A stretch of 39,321 bases of DNA from NCBI GenBank assembly GCA_041685075.1, contig JAWLGN010000011.1:1-39321 (forward strand), given 5' to 3'. The notes beneath the pieces were generated by a model, which ran no database searches, was not told the DNA's origin, and was given only the letters and a program-made list of their open reading frames with translations. Position 1 is the first letter of the stretch, and every line of letters starts with the position of its first letter. This document shows positions 8,195-17,547 of the stretch, one piece after another. Origin of the DNA: JAMCRM01 sp041685075. Lineage in GTDB: Bacteria; Acidobacteriota; Terriglobia; Bryobacterales; Bryobacteraceae. A program made the translations under genes and the position numbers.

Positions 8195-9723
8195 GGCACC
8201 TCCGCGCCCCTTCCCGTCACCGGTCCCTCGGCCTGCCCGCGCTCCATCCGGCGCACCAGTTCCGGCGCCTGCTGCCGCATCATCTTCTGGATCACCAGGT
8301 GCATCCACACCAGGCACACCGCGGCCAGCGCGGCCAGAAATATCCAGCACGTCGTCCAGATCCCCGTCTGCTCCAGCAGGTACCCGAAAACGATGGGGCA
8401 GAGAAAGCCTCCCAGCCCGCCGATCACCCCCACCAGCCCCCCGACCACCCCCACGGCCTTGGGGAAGTAATCCGGAATGTGCCGGTAGACCGCCGCCATC
8501 CCGATCCCCATCATGATTCCCACCAGGAAGACCAGCGCGGTAAAGATCCACACGTTGGCCTGGAAGTAGATGTGGGTGGTGCCGCCGGCCAGCAACTGCC
8601 GCTTGTGGACGGTTTCGCCTTCCTGCACCACGGGCGTTTGCGCGAACCACCGCGCCGGCAGCACCAGAATCCCGGCGCTTTCCACGTGCTGCCGCCGGGG
8701 CTCCGCCGCGCGCACCGGGTAGCTCTTCCCGCTCACCACGATTTCCTCCGGCGCCACCTTCGTCACCACGCCCGCGCGCGTGGCCATCACGCCTTTGCCC
8801 GGCAGTTGCACATCCATGCGGGGCACAATCAGCAGGGTGCAGCACACCAGGCAGCCTGAAAGCACCCAGTACATGGCGCGGCGCGCGCCCCAGCGATCCG
8901 AAATCCAGCCGCCCAGCGCCCGGATCACGCCCGTGGGCAGGCTGAACAGCGAGGCCATCAATCCCGCGGTCGCCACCGACATGGCGTAGGCGTTCACGTA
9001 ATAAGGAATCAGCCACTGGGCCAGGGCCACGAAGCCGCCGAAGACCAGTAGGTAGTACAGCCCGAAGCGCCACACCCGCACGCTGCGCAGCGGCGCGAGG
9101 CGCGGGCCCAATCCTTTCACCGGCCCGCTTTCGACCTTGCGGGAATGCGTGAGGGCCCAGAACAGCAGCGTCATCAAAACCAGCGCCGCGGCGTACAGGC
9201 GCGGCAGCGTGCGCCAGCCCTCCAGGTTGGCGCCTCCCGCCGTGAGCTTCAGCAGCAGGGCGGGCGCCAGTGAACTGGTGATCGCCGCGCCGGCGTTGCC
9301 CATTCCGAAGATGCCCAGCGCCGTCCCCTGCCGCTCCCTCGGAAACCATACCGAGGTGTAGGCCACCCCCACCGCGAACGATCCGCCCGCCAACCCGAAA
9401 CCGAGCGATGCCACAACGAACGCGCCGTAGCTATCGGCGTAGCTCAGCAGGTACATCGGCACCGCCGAAACCAGCATCAGCAGCGCATAGATCGCCCGCC
9501 CGCCGTAGCGGTCCGTCAGTATCCCCACCGGCAGCCGCACCACCGACCCCGTCAGCACCGGAATGCCGATCAACCAGCCGATCTGGCTTTCGCTCCACCC
9601 GTAGACCTCCTGCTCCACCAGGAAGGTCACCAGCGCGCCGTTCAGCATCCAGCAGGCGAAGCACACGGTGAAGGCCACCGTGTTCATCGTCAGGACGCTG
9701 GCGGCCTTACCTCGCTCGCTCAT
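8188..9723 (-). CDS. narK: NarK-type nitrate/nitrite transporter (MFS) with a periplasmic-loop insertion
   Basis: A 511-residue major-facilitator transporter. The nitrate signature GFGLAGGSFAVGVAYTSVWF lies at about 108-127. Cytoplasmic loop motifs LTDRYGGR (69-76) and ISDRWGAR (274-281) mark the two six-helix halves. It would bring nitrate in and/or nitrite out for a cytoplasm-facing nitrate reductase. It is longer than NarK of E. coli (about 460) because ~85 residues (about 302-388) are inserted after the ninth helix, probably on the periplasmic side. The end of the insert (VVQEGETVHKRQLLAG) resembles a biotinyl/lipoyl-like sandwich hybrid. The gene overlaps narI by 17 bases and actA by a few bases, so it bridges the two halves of the operon. 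Confidence 0.9.
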   Translation of the reverse strand: MSERGKAASVLTMNTVAFTVCFACWMLNGALVTFLVEQEVYGWSESQIGWLIGIPVLTGSVVRLPVGILTDRYGGRAIYALLMLVSAVPMYLLSYADSYGAFVVASLGFGLAGGSFAVGVAYTSVWFPRERQGTALGIFGMGNAGAAITSSLAPALLLKLTAGGANLEGWRTLPRLYAAALVLMTLLFWALTHSRKVESGPVKGLGPRLAPLRSVRVWRFGLYYLLVFGGFVALAQWLIPYYVNAYAMSVATAGLMASLFSLPTGVIRALGGWISDRWGARRAMYWVLSGCLVCCTLLIVPRMDVQLPGKGVMATRAGVVTKVAPEEIVVSGKSYPVRAAEPRRQHVESAGILVLPARWFAQTPVVQEGETVHKRQLLAGGTTHIYFQANVWIFTALVFLVGIMMGIGMAAVYRHIPDYFPKAVGVVGGLVGVIGGLGGFLCPIVFGYLLEQTGIWTTCWIFLAALAAVCLVWMHLVIQKMMRQQAPELVRRMERGQAEGPVTGRGAEVPC

Positions 9724-10417
9724 ACCTCTCTCCCCGCCGCGCGTACCAGCGCACCACCTGCGGTTTGCGCCACAGGTAGGGGTTCGGAACCACCAGCACG
9801 TGTACCAGCCGGGTGAACGGGAAGAAGCCGATCAGCAGCCAGGCATTGGCGATGTGCAGCTTCACCAGCCACGGCATGGGCGCGATCCACTCCACCTGCG
9901 GGTTGAACGCCGCAATGGACCACAGGTACGGCGTAGCCGAGGTGGCAAACCACGACGATCCCCAGGGATGGTACAGCGCCACCGCCACGCCTGTGGCAAT
10001 CTGCGCCAGCAGCATCGCCAGCAGCAGCCAGTCGCGCCGCGAAGTCACCCGCAGCACCTTGGGCGTGGAGGCCCGCCGCACCATGGCAGCCGCCAGCCCC
10101 ACCAGCGCCAGCAGCGCGAAGGCCAGCCCTGTAATCTCCAGCGCCCACAGCCGCAGCGGCACGCTGTTCCACAGCAGAATCTGCCGCGGGATCAGGAACG
10201 CCAGGATGTGCCCGCCCAGCACCACCAAAATGCCGTAATGGAACGGCACCAGTCCCCAGAAGTGCTGCCGGTTCTCCAGAAATTGCGATGACAGGCTCGA
10301 GTAGCTGTAGGTGCGCGCGCGGTACCGCTGGATGGTCACCAGGAAAAAGGTGAACAGCGCCACGTAGGGCAGCACCCCGAACAGCAGTGGATCGAGCAAT
10401 CCCCAGGAGTTATTCAT
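9707..10417 (-). CDS. narI: Respiratory nitrate reductase gamma subunit NarI (dihaem b)
   Basis: A 236-residue integral membrane cytochrome b with five hydrophobic segments. The haem-ligand spacing of E. coli NarI is preserved: His60 and His70 (ten apart, in VPFHYGI and GGHILAF) and His188 and His206 (eighteen apart, in KLHIANAW and TRLVHVLV). NarI anchors NarGH on the inner face of the membrane and passes electrons from quinol or, in Thermus, via NarC. The start ATG at 10417 overlaps the narJ stop by eight bases; its end overlaps narK by 17. Confidence 0.93.
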   Translation of the reverse strand: MNNSWGLLDPLLFGVLPYVALFTFFLVTIQRYRARTYSYSSLSSQFLENRQHFWGLVPFHYGILVVLGGHILAFLIPRQILLWNSVPLRLWALEITGLAFALLALVGLAAAMVRRASTPKVLRVTSRRDWLLLAMLLAQIATGVAVALYHPWGSSWFATSATPYLWSIAAFNPQVEWIAPMPWLVKLHIANAWLLIGFFPFTRLVHVLVVPNPYLWRKPQVVRWYARRGERYERAR

Positions 10418-10894
10418 CTGCCTCTCCTTCGAGCACCGGAAGCGTGGCCGCCGGCGCCGCTTCGCATCCCCACTCGCGCGCCAGCGCCCGCACCACGTGC
10501 CGGTACGGATTGCCTGCGCCCGCGAGCGCCGCTTCGATCTTTGCCAGCGCCGGTGCGACGTACCGCTCCGTGAAGGTCGCCGCCTCCTCCGCGGGCAGCC
10601 GCTCCAGCAGCGGCACGATGTGCACCAGGTGATCCGGCAGACCTTCGGATTCCGCGATGCCGCAGCGCCGCAGCATGCCCCGCACCTCCACCAGAAACTC
10701 GCCGCGCTGGTAGTTCTCGCCGTAGAGATGCCAGCCGATTTCGAGACTCGCCTCCGGACTCCAGTCGAAGGTGCGGGTGTAGAGTTCTTCGCGCTCCCCG
10801 GGGCTCATCCCCGCCACCTCGGCGGCAAAGGCGGGAACCGCCGCCGCCAGCGCCTCGAATTCTTCCCCCGGATAAGCGAACAAGCGTGCCGGAA

Positions 10895-10898
<4 letters not shown>
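10410..10898 (-). CDS. narJ: Nitrate reductase assembly chaperone NarJ
   Basis: A 162-residue TorD/NarJ-family chaperone, shorter than the E. coli protein (about 236) but typical of compact NarJ. Visible family features are the YTRTFDWSPEASLEIGWHLYGE stretch around residues 40-60 (split here as YTRTFDWSP and ASLEIGWHLYGE) and the PDHLVHIVPLLERL segment. NarJ is not part of the finished enzyme; it binds apo-NarG during cofactor insertion and membrane docking. The start is GTG at 10898, overlapping the narH stop by four bases (GTGA); an ATG two bases upstream belongs to the last narH codon. Confidence 0.88.
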
Positions 10899-12388
<1,490 letters not shown>

Positions 12389-12403
12389 AGGATCCCCTCC
12401 CCC

Positions 12404-15400
12404 TCACCACTTCAGATCCGGCAGCTTCCGCACCAGCACGTGGGTATCGCGGTTGACTCCCGTAGGTCCCCAGTAATTGAAATGGTAGGTAAACTGCCCA
12501 TATCCCCCCACCATCAAATTCGGTTTCAGCCGCACGCGGGTGAGGCTGTTGTGCCCTCCGGCGCGCCGGTACTTCCGCAGCGGCGACTTAGGCACCGAGT
12601 AAGTGCGCTCCGGCGAGTGATACTGGATCGAGATACCGCGCGGGATGCGCGCGCTTACGGCCGCGCGCGTCACCACCACGCCGTTGTCGTTATGCACCTC
12701 CACCCAGTCGTTGTCCTCGATCCCCAGCTCCGCGGCGTCGCGATCGTTCATCCAGAACGGCTCCACGCCGCGCGAGAGCGTGGTCATGCGCTGGTTGTCG
12801 CCGTAGGTCGAGTGGATGTGCCACTTGCCGTGGGGCGTCAGGTAGTTCAGGGTCATGGTGCGTCCGGCCTCCCGGCTGAACCGCAGGTCGCCGTACTCCT
12901 TGATGCCGGGCCGCGGCTTGTAGGCCGGCAGGTGCTCGCCGTAGGCGATGTAGCCGGGATGGTCCAGGTAGAACTGCTGGCGGCCCGTGAGCGTCCGCCA
13001 CGGCACCTGCGCCTCCACGTTATAGGTGAACGGCGAGTAGGGCCGCCCGTTCTCGACCAGCCCGCTCCACATGGGGCTGTTCACGAAGCGGTGCGGGCGC
13101 GCGAGCAGGTCCTTGTACGTCGCCCGCGCGCCGCGGTTCTTCTCCGCCAGGTGCGCCAGCGGAAGTCCCGTGCGCGCCTCCAGGTTTTTATACGAGCGCC
13201 AGGCCAGTTCGCCGTTCGTCACGGTGGCGAATTGCAGGATGGTGTCGCAGACCTCCGCATCCTCGTAGATCGAGGGATAGCGCCGGCCGCCGAACTCCAC
13301 ATTCGGAGTGGTCCGCAGCCACTCGTCGTAGAAATCCTCCACCTGGTAGTGCGTGCCGTGCGCTCCCAGCCCCCTGGCGCGCACCTGTGGGCCGAAGGAG
13401 ATGAACCGGTTGTAGAGGTTCGGGTAGTCGCGTTCCACCACCTGGAAGCCCGGCATGGTCTTGCCCGGAATGGCCGGCCCCTCGCCCTTGATCCACTCCC
13501 GCATCTCCGGCTGTGCGATCTCGGCCGGCGTATCGTGCGCCAGCGGCGTGGCTACCACGTCCTCGACCGGAGTAGGGAAGTGCTTCAGCGCCAGTTCGGA
13601 AAACTTGCGCGCGATGGTGCGGAAGATCTGCCAGTCGCTGCGCGACTCCCAGCACGGCGGCACCGCGGCCGACAGCGGATGGATGAAGCTGTGCATGTCG
13701 GTCGAGTTGAGATCGGACTTCTCGTACCACGTCGCCGCCGGCAGCACGACATCCGAGTAGAGTGCCGAGGTGTCCATGCGGAAGTTCAGGTCCACCACCA
13801 GGTCCATCTTTCCCACCGGCGCCTGCTCGTGCCAGGCGATCTCCTGGACCGAACCGGCGGCCAGGTCTTCGGCGATGGCGTTGGTGTGGGTGCCCAGGTA
13901 ATGCTTCAGGAAAAACTCGTGCCCCTTGGCGCTCGAGAGCAGCGCGTTGCCGCGCCAGATGAACCACACCCGCGGCCAGTTCTCCGGCGCGTCGGGGTCC
14001 TCCACGGAAAACCGCAGCTTCTTCTCTTTGAGCTGCGACGCAATCCATTCGGCGACGTCACCGGAGGTCTGCGCCCCGGCCTGGCGCGCCTCGCGCGCTA
14101 TTTCGAGCGGGCTGCGGTCGAACTGCGGATAGAAGGGCAGCCAGCCGGCGCGCACGGCCTTCACCTGGAGGTCCGCCGTGTGACCGCGGGCGAAGCCGTC
14201 CGGCTCGGCGCTCCTGGGCATGGTGTGGTAATCGGTGAAGTCGCGCTCGTAGCGCCACTGGTCCGTGTGGATGTAGTGCCAGCTCGGGGCGTTTTGCAGC
14301 CGCGAGGGCGGATACCAGTCCTTGGCGAAAGCGATGGCCGCCCAGGGCTCGCCGGGCGCCAACTTCTCCTGCCCCACGTAGTGCGCCAGCCCGCCGCCAT
14401 TCACCCCCACGCAGCCGCAGAACATCAGCGCGTGAATCCCCGCCCGGTACATCAGGTTGTTGTGATACCAGTGGTTGATTCCAGCGCCGATAATGATGGT
14501 GCACTTCCCGCCGGTGAGCCGCGCGGTCTCGCCCCACTCGCGCGCGAAACGGATCACCACGTCGCGCCCCATCCCCGTATAGCGCTCGGACCACGCCGGC
14601 GTGTAGGGCGCGCTTTCGTCGTCGTAGTCCGCGGGATAAGCGCCCGCGAGTCCCCGCGGCACGCCGTATTGCGCCATCAGCAGGTCGTAGACCGTGGCGA
14701 CCATCACGCTCTCGCCCGCGGCCGTAGCGATGCGCTTCACCGGCACGCCGCGCTCCAGCGTTTCGCCTTCGCCGAAATCGTCGATGCTCACCTGCGCGAC
14801 CTCATCGGAGGCGTTCAGGAACGTGAGCGCCGGGTGGATGTCGCTGCCATCGAGCCCGTCGCGCAGCAGCAGGTTCCACTTGCCCTGCTCCTTGCCCCAG
14901 CGGAAGCCCGAACTGCCCATGGGCATCTTGGGGCGCGCCTCCTGCTCGTCCCACATCAGGAACTTCCACTCGGGGTTCTCGATGTTGGCGTAGGCTTCCA
15001 GCCGCCCGGCGCGCAGCATCTGGCCGGGCCGCAGCCGCCCCTCGCGCTCCACGATCTCGACCAGGTACGGCGCGTCCGTGTAGCGCTTCGTGTAATCGAG
15101 GAAGTAGGGCGTCTGCTTTTCGTGATGGAACTCCCGCAGCAGGACGTGGTTCACCGCCATCCACCAGGCGCCGTCCTGGCCCGCGTTGATGGGAATGTAC
15201 TCGTCGGCGTACTTGGCAACCTGGTTGAAATCGGGCGCAAAAACCCACATTTTGGTGCCGTTATGACGCGATTCTGCGGCAAAATGGCAGTCCGGCGTGC
15301 GGGTCATGTTCAGGTTCGACCCCGTCACGGCCAGCAGCTTGGCGTTGTACCAATCGGCCGACTCCTGCACATCGGTCTGCTCGCCCCAGGTCTCCGGCGA

Positions 15401-16030
15401 TGCCGGCGGCAGGTCGCAGTACCAGTCGTAGAACGATAGCGACACCCCGCCCATCAACTGCAACATGCGGGCGCCCGAGGCGTAGCTGATCATCGACATG
15501 GCTGGGATGGGGGAGAAGCCCGCGATGCGGTCCGGCCCGTGCTTGCGAATGGTGTGGATGCAGGATGCGGCAACCAGCTCCACGGCGGTCTCCCAATCGG
15601 CGCGCCGGAAGCCGCCCTTGCCGCGGGCGCGCTGCCAGCGGGCGCGCGCGTCGGGGTTTTCGACCAGCGCCGTCCACGCTTCGACGGGATCGTCGTGCTC
15701 GGCGCGAGCCTGCTTCCAGAGGTCCAGCAGCGCGCCGCGCACGTAGGGATACTTCACCCGCAGCGGGCTGTAGAGATACCAGGAGTAGGAGATGCCGCGC
15801 TGGCAGCCGCGCGGCTCGTAGGGCGGCAGGCCGTGCTCGAGCATGGGGTAATCGAGCCCCTGCATCTCCCAGGTGATGATGCCCTCCTTGACAAAGACCA
15901 TCCAGGAGCAGCCGCACGTGCAGTTGACGCCGTGCGTGCTGCGGACAGCCTTGTCGTGCTGCCAGCGGTTGCGGTAGAACTCTTCCCAGCCGCGCAGCTC
16001 AGGCCGGTGCTCGTCTTTAATCCACTTCAT
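12404..16030 (-). CDS. narG: Respiratory nitrate reductase alpha subunit NarG (molybdoenzyme)
   Basis: A 1208-residue catalytic subunit that reduces nitrate to nitrite with bis-MGD molybdenum. The N-terminal FS0 ligands are His33, Cys37, Cys41 and Cys76 (H-x3-C-x3-C), and the Mo-ligand Asp is kept in SNLNMTRTPDCHF. Other family blocks are PRGCQRGISYSWYLYSP and AGFSPIPAMSMISYASGAR. An additional Cys39 sits inside the cluster motif (NCTCGCSW), where E. coli has NCTGSCSW. There is no Tat-like leader, so it should face the cytoplasm like classical NarG. ATG at 16030 aligns with the family N-terminus, though the frame is open further upstream. It overlaps narC by 14 bases. Confidence 0.95.
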   Translation of the reverse strand: MKWIKDEHRPELRGWEEFYRNRWQHDKAVRSTHGVNCTCGCSWMVFVKEGIITWEMQGLDYPMLEHGLPPYEPRGCQRGISYSWYLYSPLRVKYPYVRGALLDLWKQARAEHDDPVEAWTALVENPDARARWQRARGKGGFRRADWETAVELVAASCIHTIRKHGPDRIAGFSPIPAMSMISYASGARMLQLMGGVSLSFYDWYCDLPPASPETWGEQTDVQESADWYNAKLLAVTGSNLNMTRTPDCHFAAESRHNGTKMWVFAPDFNQVAKYADEYIPINAGQDGAWWMAVNHVLLREFHHEKQTPYFLDYTKRYTDAPYLVEIVEREGRLRPGQMLRAGRLEAYANIENPEWKFLMWDEQEARPKMPMGSSGFRWGKEQGKWNLLLRDGLDGSDIHPALTFLNASDEVAQVSIDDFGEGETLERGVPVKRIATAAGESVMVATVYDLLMAQYGVPRGLAGAYPADYDDESAPYTPAWSERYTGMGRDVVIRFAREWGETARLTGGKCTIIIGAGINHWYHNNLMYRAGIHALMFCGCVGVNGGGLAHYVGQEKLAPGEPWAAIAFAKDWYPPSRLQNAPSWHYIHTDQWRYERDFTDYHTMPRSAEPDGFARGHTADLQVKAVRAGWLPFYPQFDRSPLEIAREARQAGAQTSGDVAEWIASQLKEKKLRFSVEDPDAPENWPRVWFIWRGNALLSSAKGHEFFLKHYLGTHTNAIAEDLAAGSVQEIAWHEQAPVGKMDLVVDLNFRMDTSALYSDVVLPAATWYEKSDLNSTDMHSFIHPLSAAVPPCWESRSDWQIFRTIARKFSELALKHFPTPVEDVVATPLAHDTPAEIAQPEMREWIKGEGPAIPGKTMPGFQVVERDYPNLYNRFISFGPQVRARGLGAHGTHYQVEDFYDEWLRTTPNVEFGGRRYPSIYEDAEVCDTILQFATVTNGELAWRSYKNLEARTGLPLAHLAEKNRGARATYKDLLARPHRFVNSPMWSGLVENGRPYSPFTYNVEAQVPWRTLTGRQQFYLDHPGYIAYGEHLPAYKPRPGIKEYGDLRFSREAGRTMTLNYLTPHGKWHIHSTYGDNQRMTTLSRGVEPFWMNDRDAAELGIEDNDWVEVHNDNGVVVTRAAVSARIPRGISIQYHSPERTYSVPKSPLRKYRRAGGHNSLTRVRLKPNLMVGGYGQFTYHFNYWGPTGVNRDTHVLVRKLPDLKW

Positions 16031-16850
16031 GATTGCCCTCCACCAGCAGCGCGCGCACGGCACGGAAGCGCCGTTTCCACGCGGTGTCCATGACCAGCAG
16101 TCCCACAACGGCGCCGCCCATCCCGCAGAGCAGGAAGACCAACAGCGCTGGGGAGTCGTCCTCGCCGCCATTTTTGGCGGCCTGTTCGAAGACGGCGATG
16201 AGCGGCAGGATTTCCTCTTCGGCCAGGGGATGGTTGCCGAAGACCGCGGCCATGGTAGGGGTAGCGGGAGCCGCCAGCCATGCGGCCAGGTTCTTGCGCC
16301 CGGAGAGGCGTTCGTAGACGCGCGTCAAATCCGGGCCGAACCGGCCTCCCCCCAAACCTCCCAGCCCGCGCAGCGTGTGGCAGCCCAGGCAGGACGGCCC
16401 GCCGGCTGCGAGCTTGCGTTCGCCCCGCAGAATGCGCCGTCCTTCGGCGACATCGGCGGCGGTCAGGGGACGGCTGCTGACCTGAGTGCCTGCAAACTGA
16501 GACTTTTCGGCCTTCGACTCCGTTTCAATCAGATCCAAAAGCGCTTCGGCGCGGGCGCGGTCGAGCCCGGCGATCATCGGCATCACCACGCCTCGCGCCT
16601 CCTCGAGCAGTTTCCGCGCGTAGGGGTCGCCGCGATCCAGCATGCTCTGTGGCGAGAGCATGAACTCGATCAGCCAGGCGCGGTCCTTCCGCTGAATGAC
16701 GTTCTTGAGGTCCGGGCCGGTCAGCCGGCCGCCCCCTATGGTGTGGCAACTAACGCAGTTGCGCCGAAAAAAGCCGGCTGTCTCCTGGGCGGCGGCGGCG
16801 CTTGCCCATAGCAGCGCCGCCGCGCCCACCCCGATTACCCCTCTGAGCAT
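16017..16850 (-). CDS. narC: Membrane-anchored dihaem cytochrome c, NarC type
   Basis: A 277-residue cytochrome c with a signal peptide (1-22, ending ASAAAAQ), haem motifs CVSCH (32-36) and CLGCH (154-158), and a C-terminal membrane helix at about 235-255. Each haem domain has its own GPDL element. In Thermus nar clusters a dihaem cytochrome NarC is encoded directly ahead of narGHJI and belongs to the heterotetrameric enzyme; position and architecture match that here. By inference it receives electrons from alternative complex III, encoded downstream. A GGGAGAGGGG ribosome binding site abuts ATG at 16850. It lies 21 bases after the regulator gene and overlaps narG by 14. Confidence 0.82.
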   Translation of the reverse strand: MLRGVIGVGAAALLWASAAAAQETAGFFRRNCVSCHTIGGGRLTGPDLKNVIQRKDRAWLIEFMLSPQSMLDRGDPYARKLLEEARGVVMPMIAGLDRARAEALLDLIETESKAEKSQFAGTQVSSRPLTAADVAEGRRILRGERKLAAGGPSCLGCHTLRGLGGLGGGRFGPDLTRVYERLSGRKNLAAWLAAPATPTMAAVFGNHPLAEEEILPLIAVFEQAAKNGGEDDSPALLVFLLCGMGGAVVGLLVMDTAWKRRFRAVRALLVEGNHEVD

Positions 16851-16871
16851 CCCCTCTCCCTCGCTGCGCCC

Positions 16872-17288
16872 TCAGCCCGCTGCCGTGTAGGTGGCGGCAA
16901 TGTCGGCGATGGTCGTATTCTGCAAAAACTCCATGTACTCGGTGCGCACCCTGCGCCAGCGCCCGTGCGCCGGGCAGGGAGCGTCGTCGGAACACTCCCT
17001 GCTCGCTCCCAATAGGCAGGTAGATTTCGTACGGCTCCTGTCAAAAAGGTCCACGACGTCGAACAACCGAATCTCCGACGCCGGCTTCGCCAGGCGGTAT
17101 CCGCCGCCGCTGCCGCGCGTTGCGTCGATAATCCCCGCATTCCGGAGCGCCCATAGAATCTTGGACAGGTAGTTCTGGGGAATTGCCGCAGAATCAGCAA
17201 GATCCCGCCCCAGCATGACCCCGTCCTCGGGCAACCCGGCCAGTATGGTCAGGGCCCTCAACGCGTGTTCGGCTGTCGTCCCAAGCAT
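16872..17288 (-). CDS. Rrf2-family transcriptional regulator, probable Fe-S (NsrR/IscR-like) sensor
   Basis: A 138-residue Rrf2 protein. An N-terminal winged helix (about 1-65, with LADSAAIPQNYLSKIL as recognition region and GSGGGYRLAKP as wing) is followed by a long helix. Then come C91-x7-C99-x5-C105, the cluster-binding region of NsrR and IscR, where the usual spacing is C-x5-C-x5-C. It is first in the run that continues with narC 21 bases later, so it is probably autoregulatory and controls the nar-act genes in response to NO, oxygen or Fe-S status. NsrR and IscR roles cannot be separated by sequence alone, so no symbol is assigned. ATG at 17288 lies seven bases from an 18-bp palindrome. 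Confidence 0.85.
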   Translation of the reverse strand: MLGTTAEHALRALTILAGLPEDGVMLGRDLADSAAIPQNYLSKILWALRNAGIIDATRGSGGGYRLAKPASEIRLFDVVDLFDRSRTKSTCLLGASRECSDDAPCPAHGRWRRVRTEYMEFLQNTTIADIAATYTAAG

Positions 17289-17294
17289 TTGTTG

Positions 17295-17312
17295 ACTTCT
17301 TCATGAAGAAGT
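17295..17312. promoter_or_regulatory. 18-bp perfect palindrome, likely operator of the rrf2-nar-act operon
   Basis: The sequence ACTTCTTCATGAAGAAGT is its own reverse complement over all 18 bases. It sits between the putative -35 (TTGACA, minus strand, 17332-17337) and the regulator start codon at 17288, where bound protein would block transcription. Rrf2 regulators of the NsrR/IscR class bind long AT-rich dyads at promoters. Direct binding is inferred. Confidence 0.6.
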
Positions 17313-17337
17313 ACTCTATTCCGGCCGGAGTTGTCAA
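17308..17337 (-). promoter_or_regulatory. Candidate promoter of the rrf2-nar-act operon
   Basis: A perfect TTGACA is at 17332-17337 (minus strand). No good -10 follows at normal spacing: 18 bases gives TACTTC and 17 gives GTACTT, both poor. The -10 region overlaps the 18-bp palindrome. Either an activator is needed or the -10 is non-standard. No TTGAT-N4-ATCAA (FNR/DNR) box was found nearby. Confidence 0.4.
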
Positions 17338-17374
17338 GGCAAAAAATACTGCGTACCGGCCGAAGCGTTGCGAT

Positions 17375-17482
17375 CGGGGCATTTCGGTGAGGCGGCGCTT
17401 GTGATCGGGGCGCTTTGGTGAGGCGTTGTAACCGGGCATTCTGGTGAGGCGGTGCTTGCGGCCGGGGCATTTTGGTGAGGTT
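17375..17482. repeat. Four degenerate ~30-bp tandem repeat units
   Basis: Four copies of a core close to CGGGGCATTTTGGTGAGGCG lie at 17375-17394, 17406-17425, 17433-17451 and 17463-17482, with start spacings of 31, 27 and 30 bases. The bases between cores are also partly alike (a TTG near the end of each), so the unit is the whole ~30 bp, not repeat plus unique spacer. The array fills the gap between the divergent rrf2 gene and the plus-strand toroid protein. Its function is unknown. Confidence 0.7.
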
Positions 17483-17547
17483 GAGTGCAAGGCGGGGTTG
17501 CCCGGCGGCGTGAGAGGTCGTACATGTATGAGATACCAGAGGAGACT

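Noticed and set aside
8195..9349. Upstream extension of actA into narK
   Set aside because: The extension is a shadow of the transporter; the haem protein begins at the GTG/TTG near 8194 with a normal membrane anchor.
16031..16171. Longer NarG starting at 16171
   Set aside because: Those residues are an out-of-frame reading of narC; the NarG family N-terminus aligns with the ATG at 16030.
17280..17345. FNR/DNR box for nitrate control
   Set aside because: No TTGAT-N4-ATCAA-like sequence was found; only the different 18-bp palindrome is present.
17375..17482. CRISPR array
   Set aside because: Units are degenerate and adjoin directly, with no equal-length unique spacers and no cas genes.
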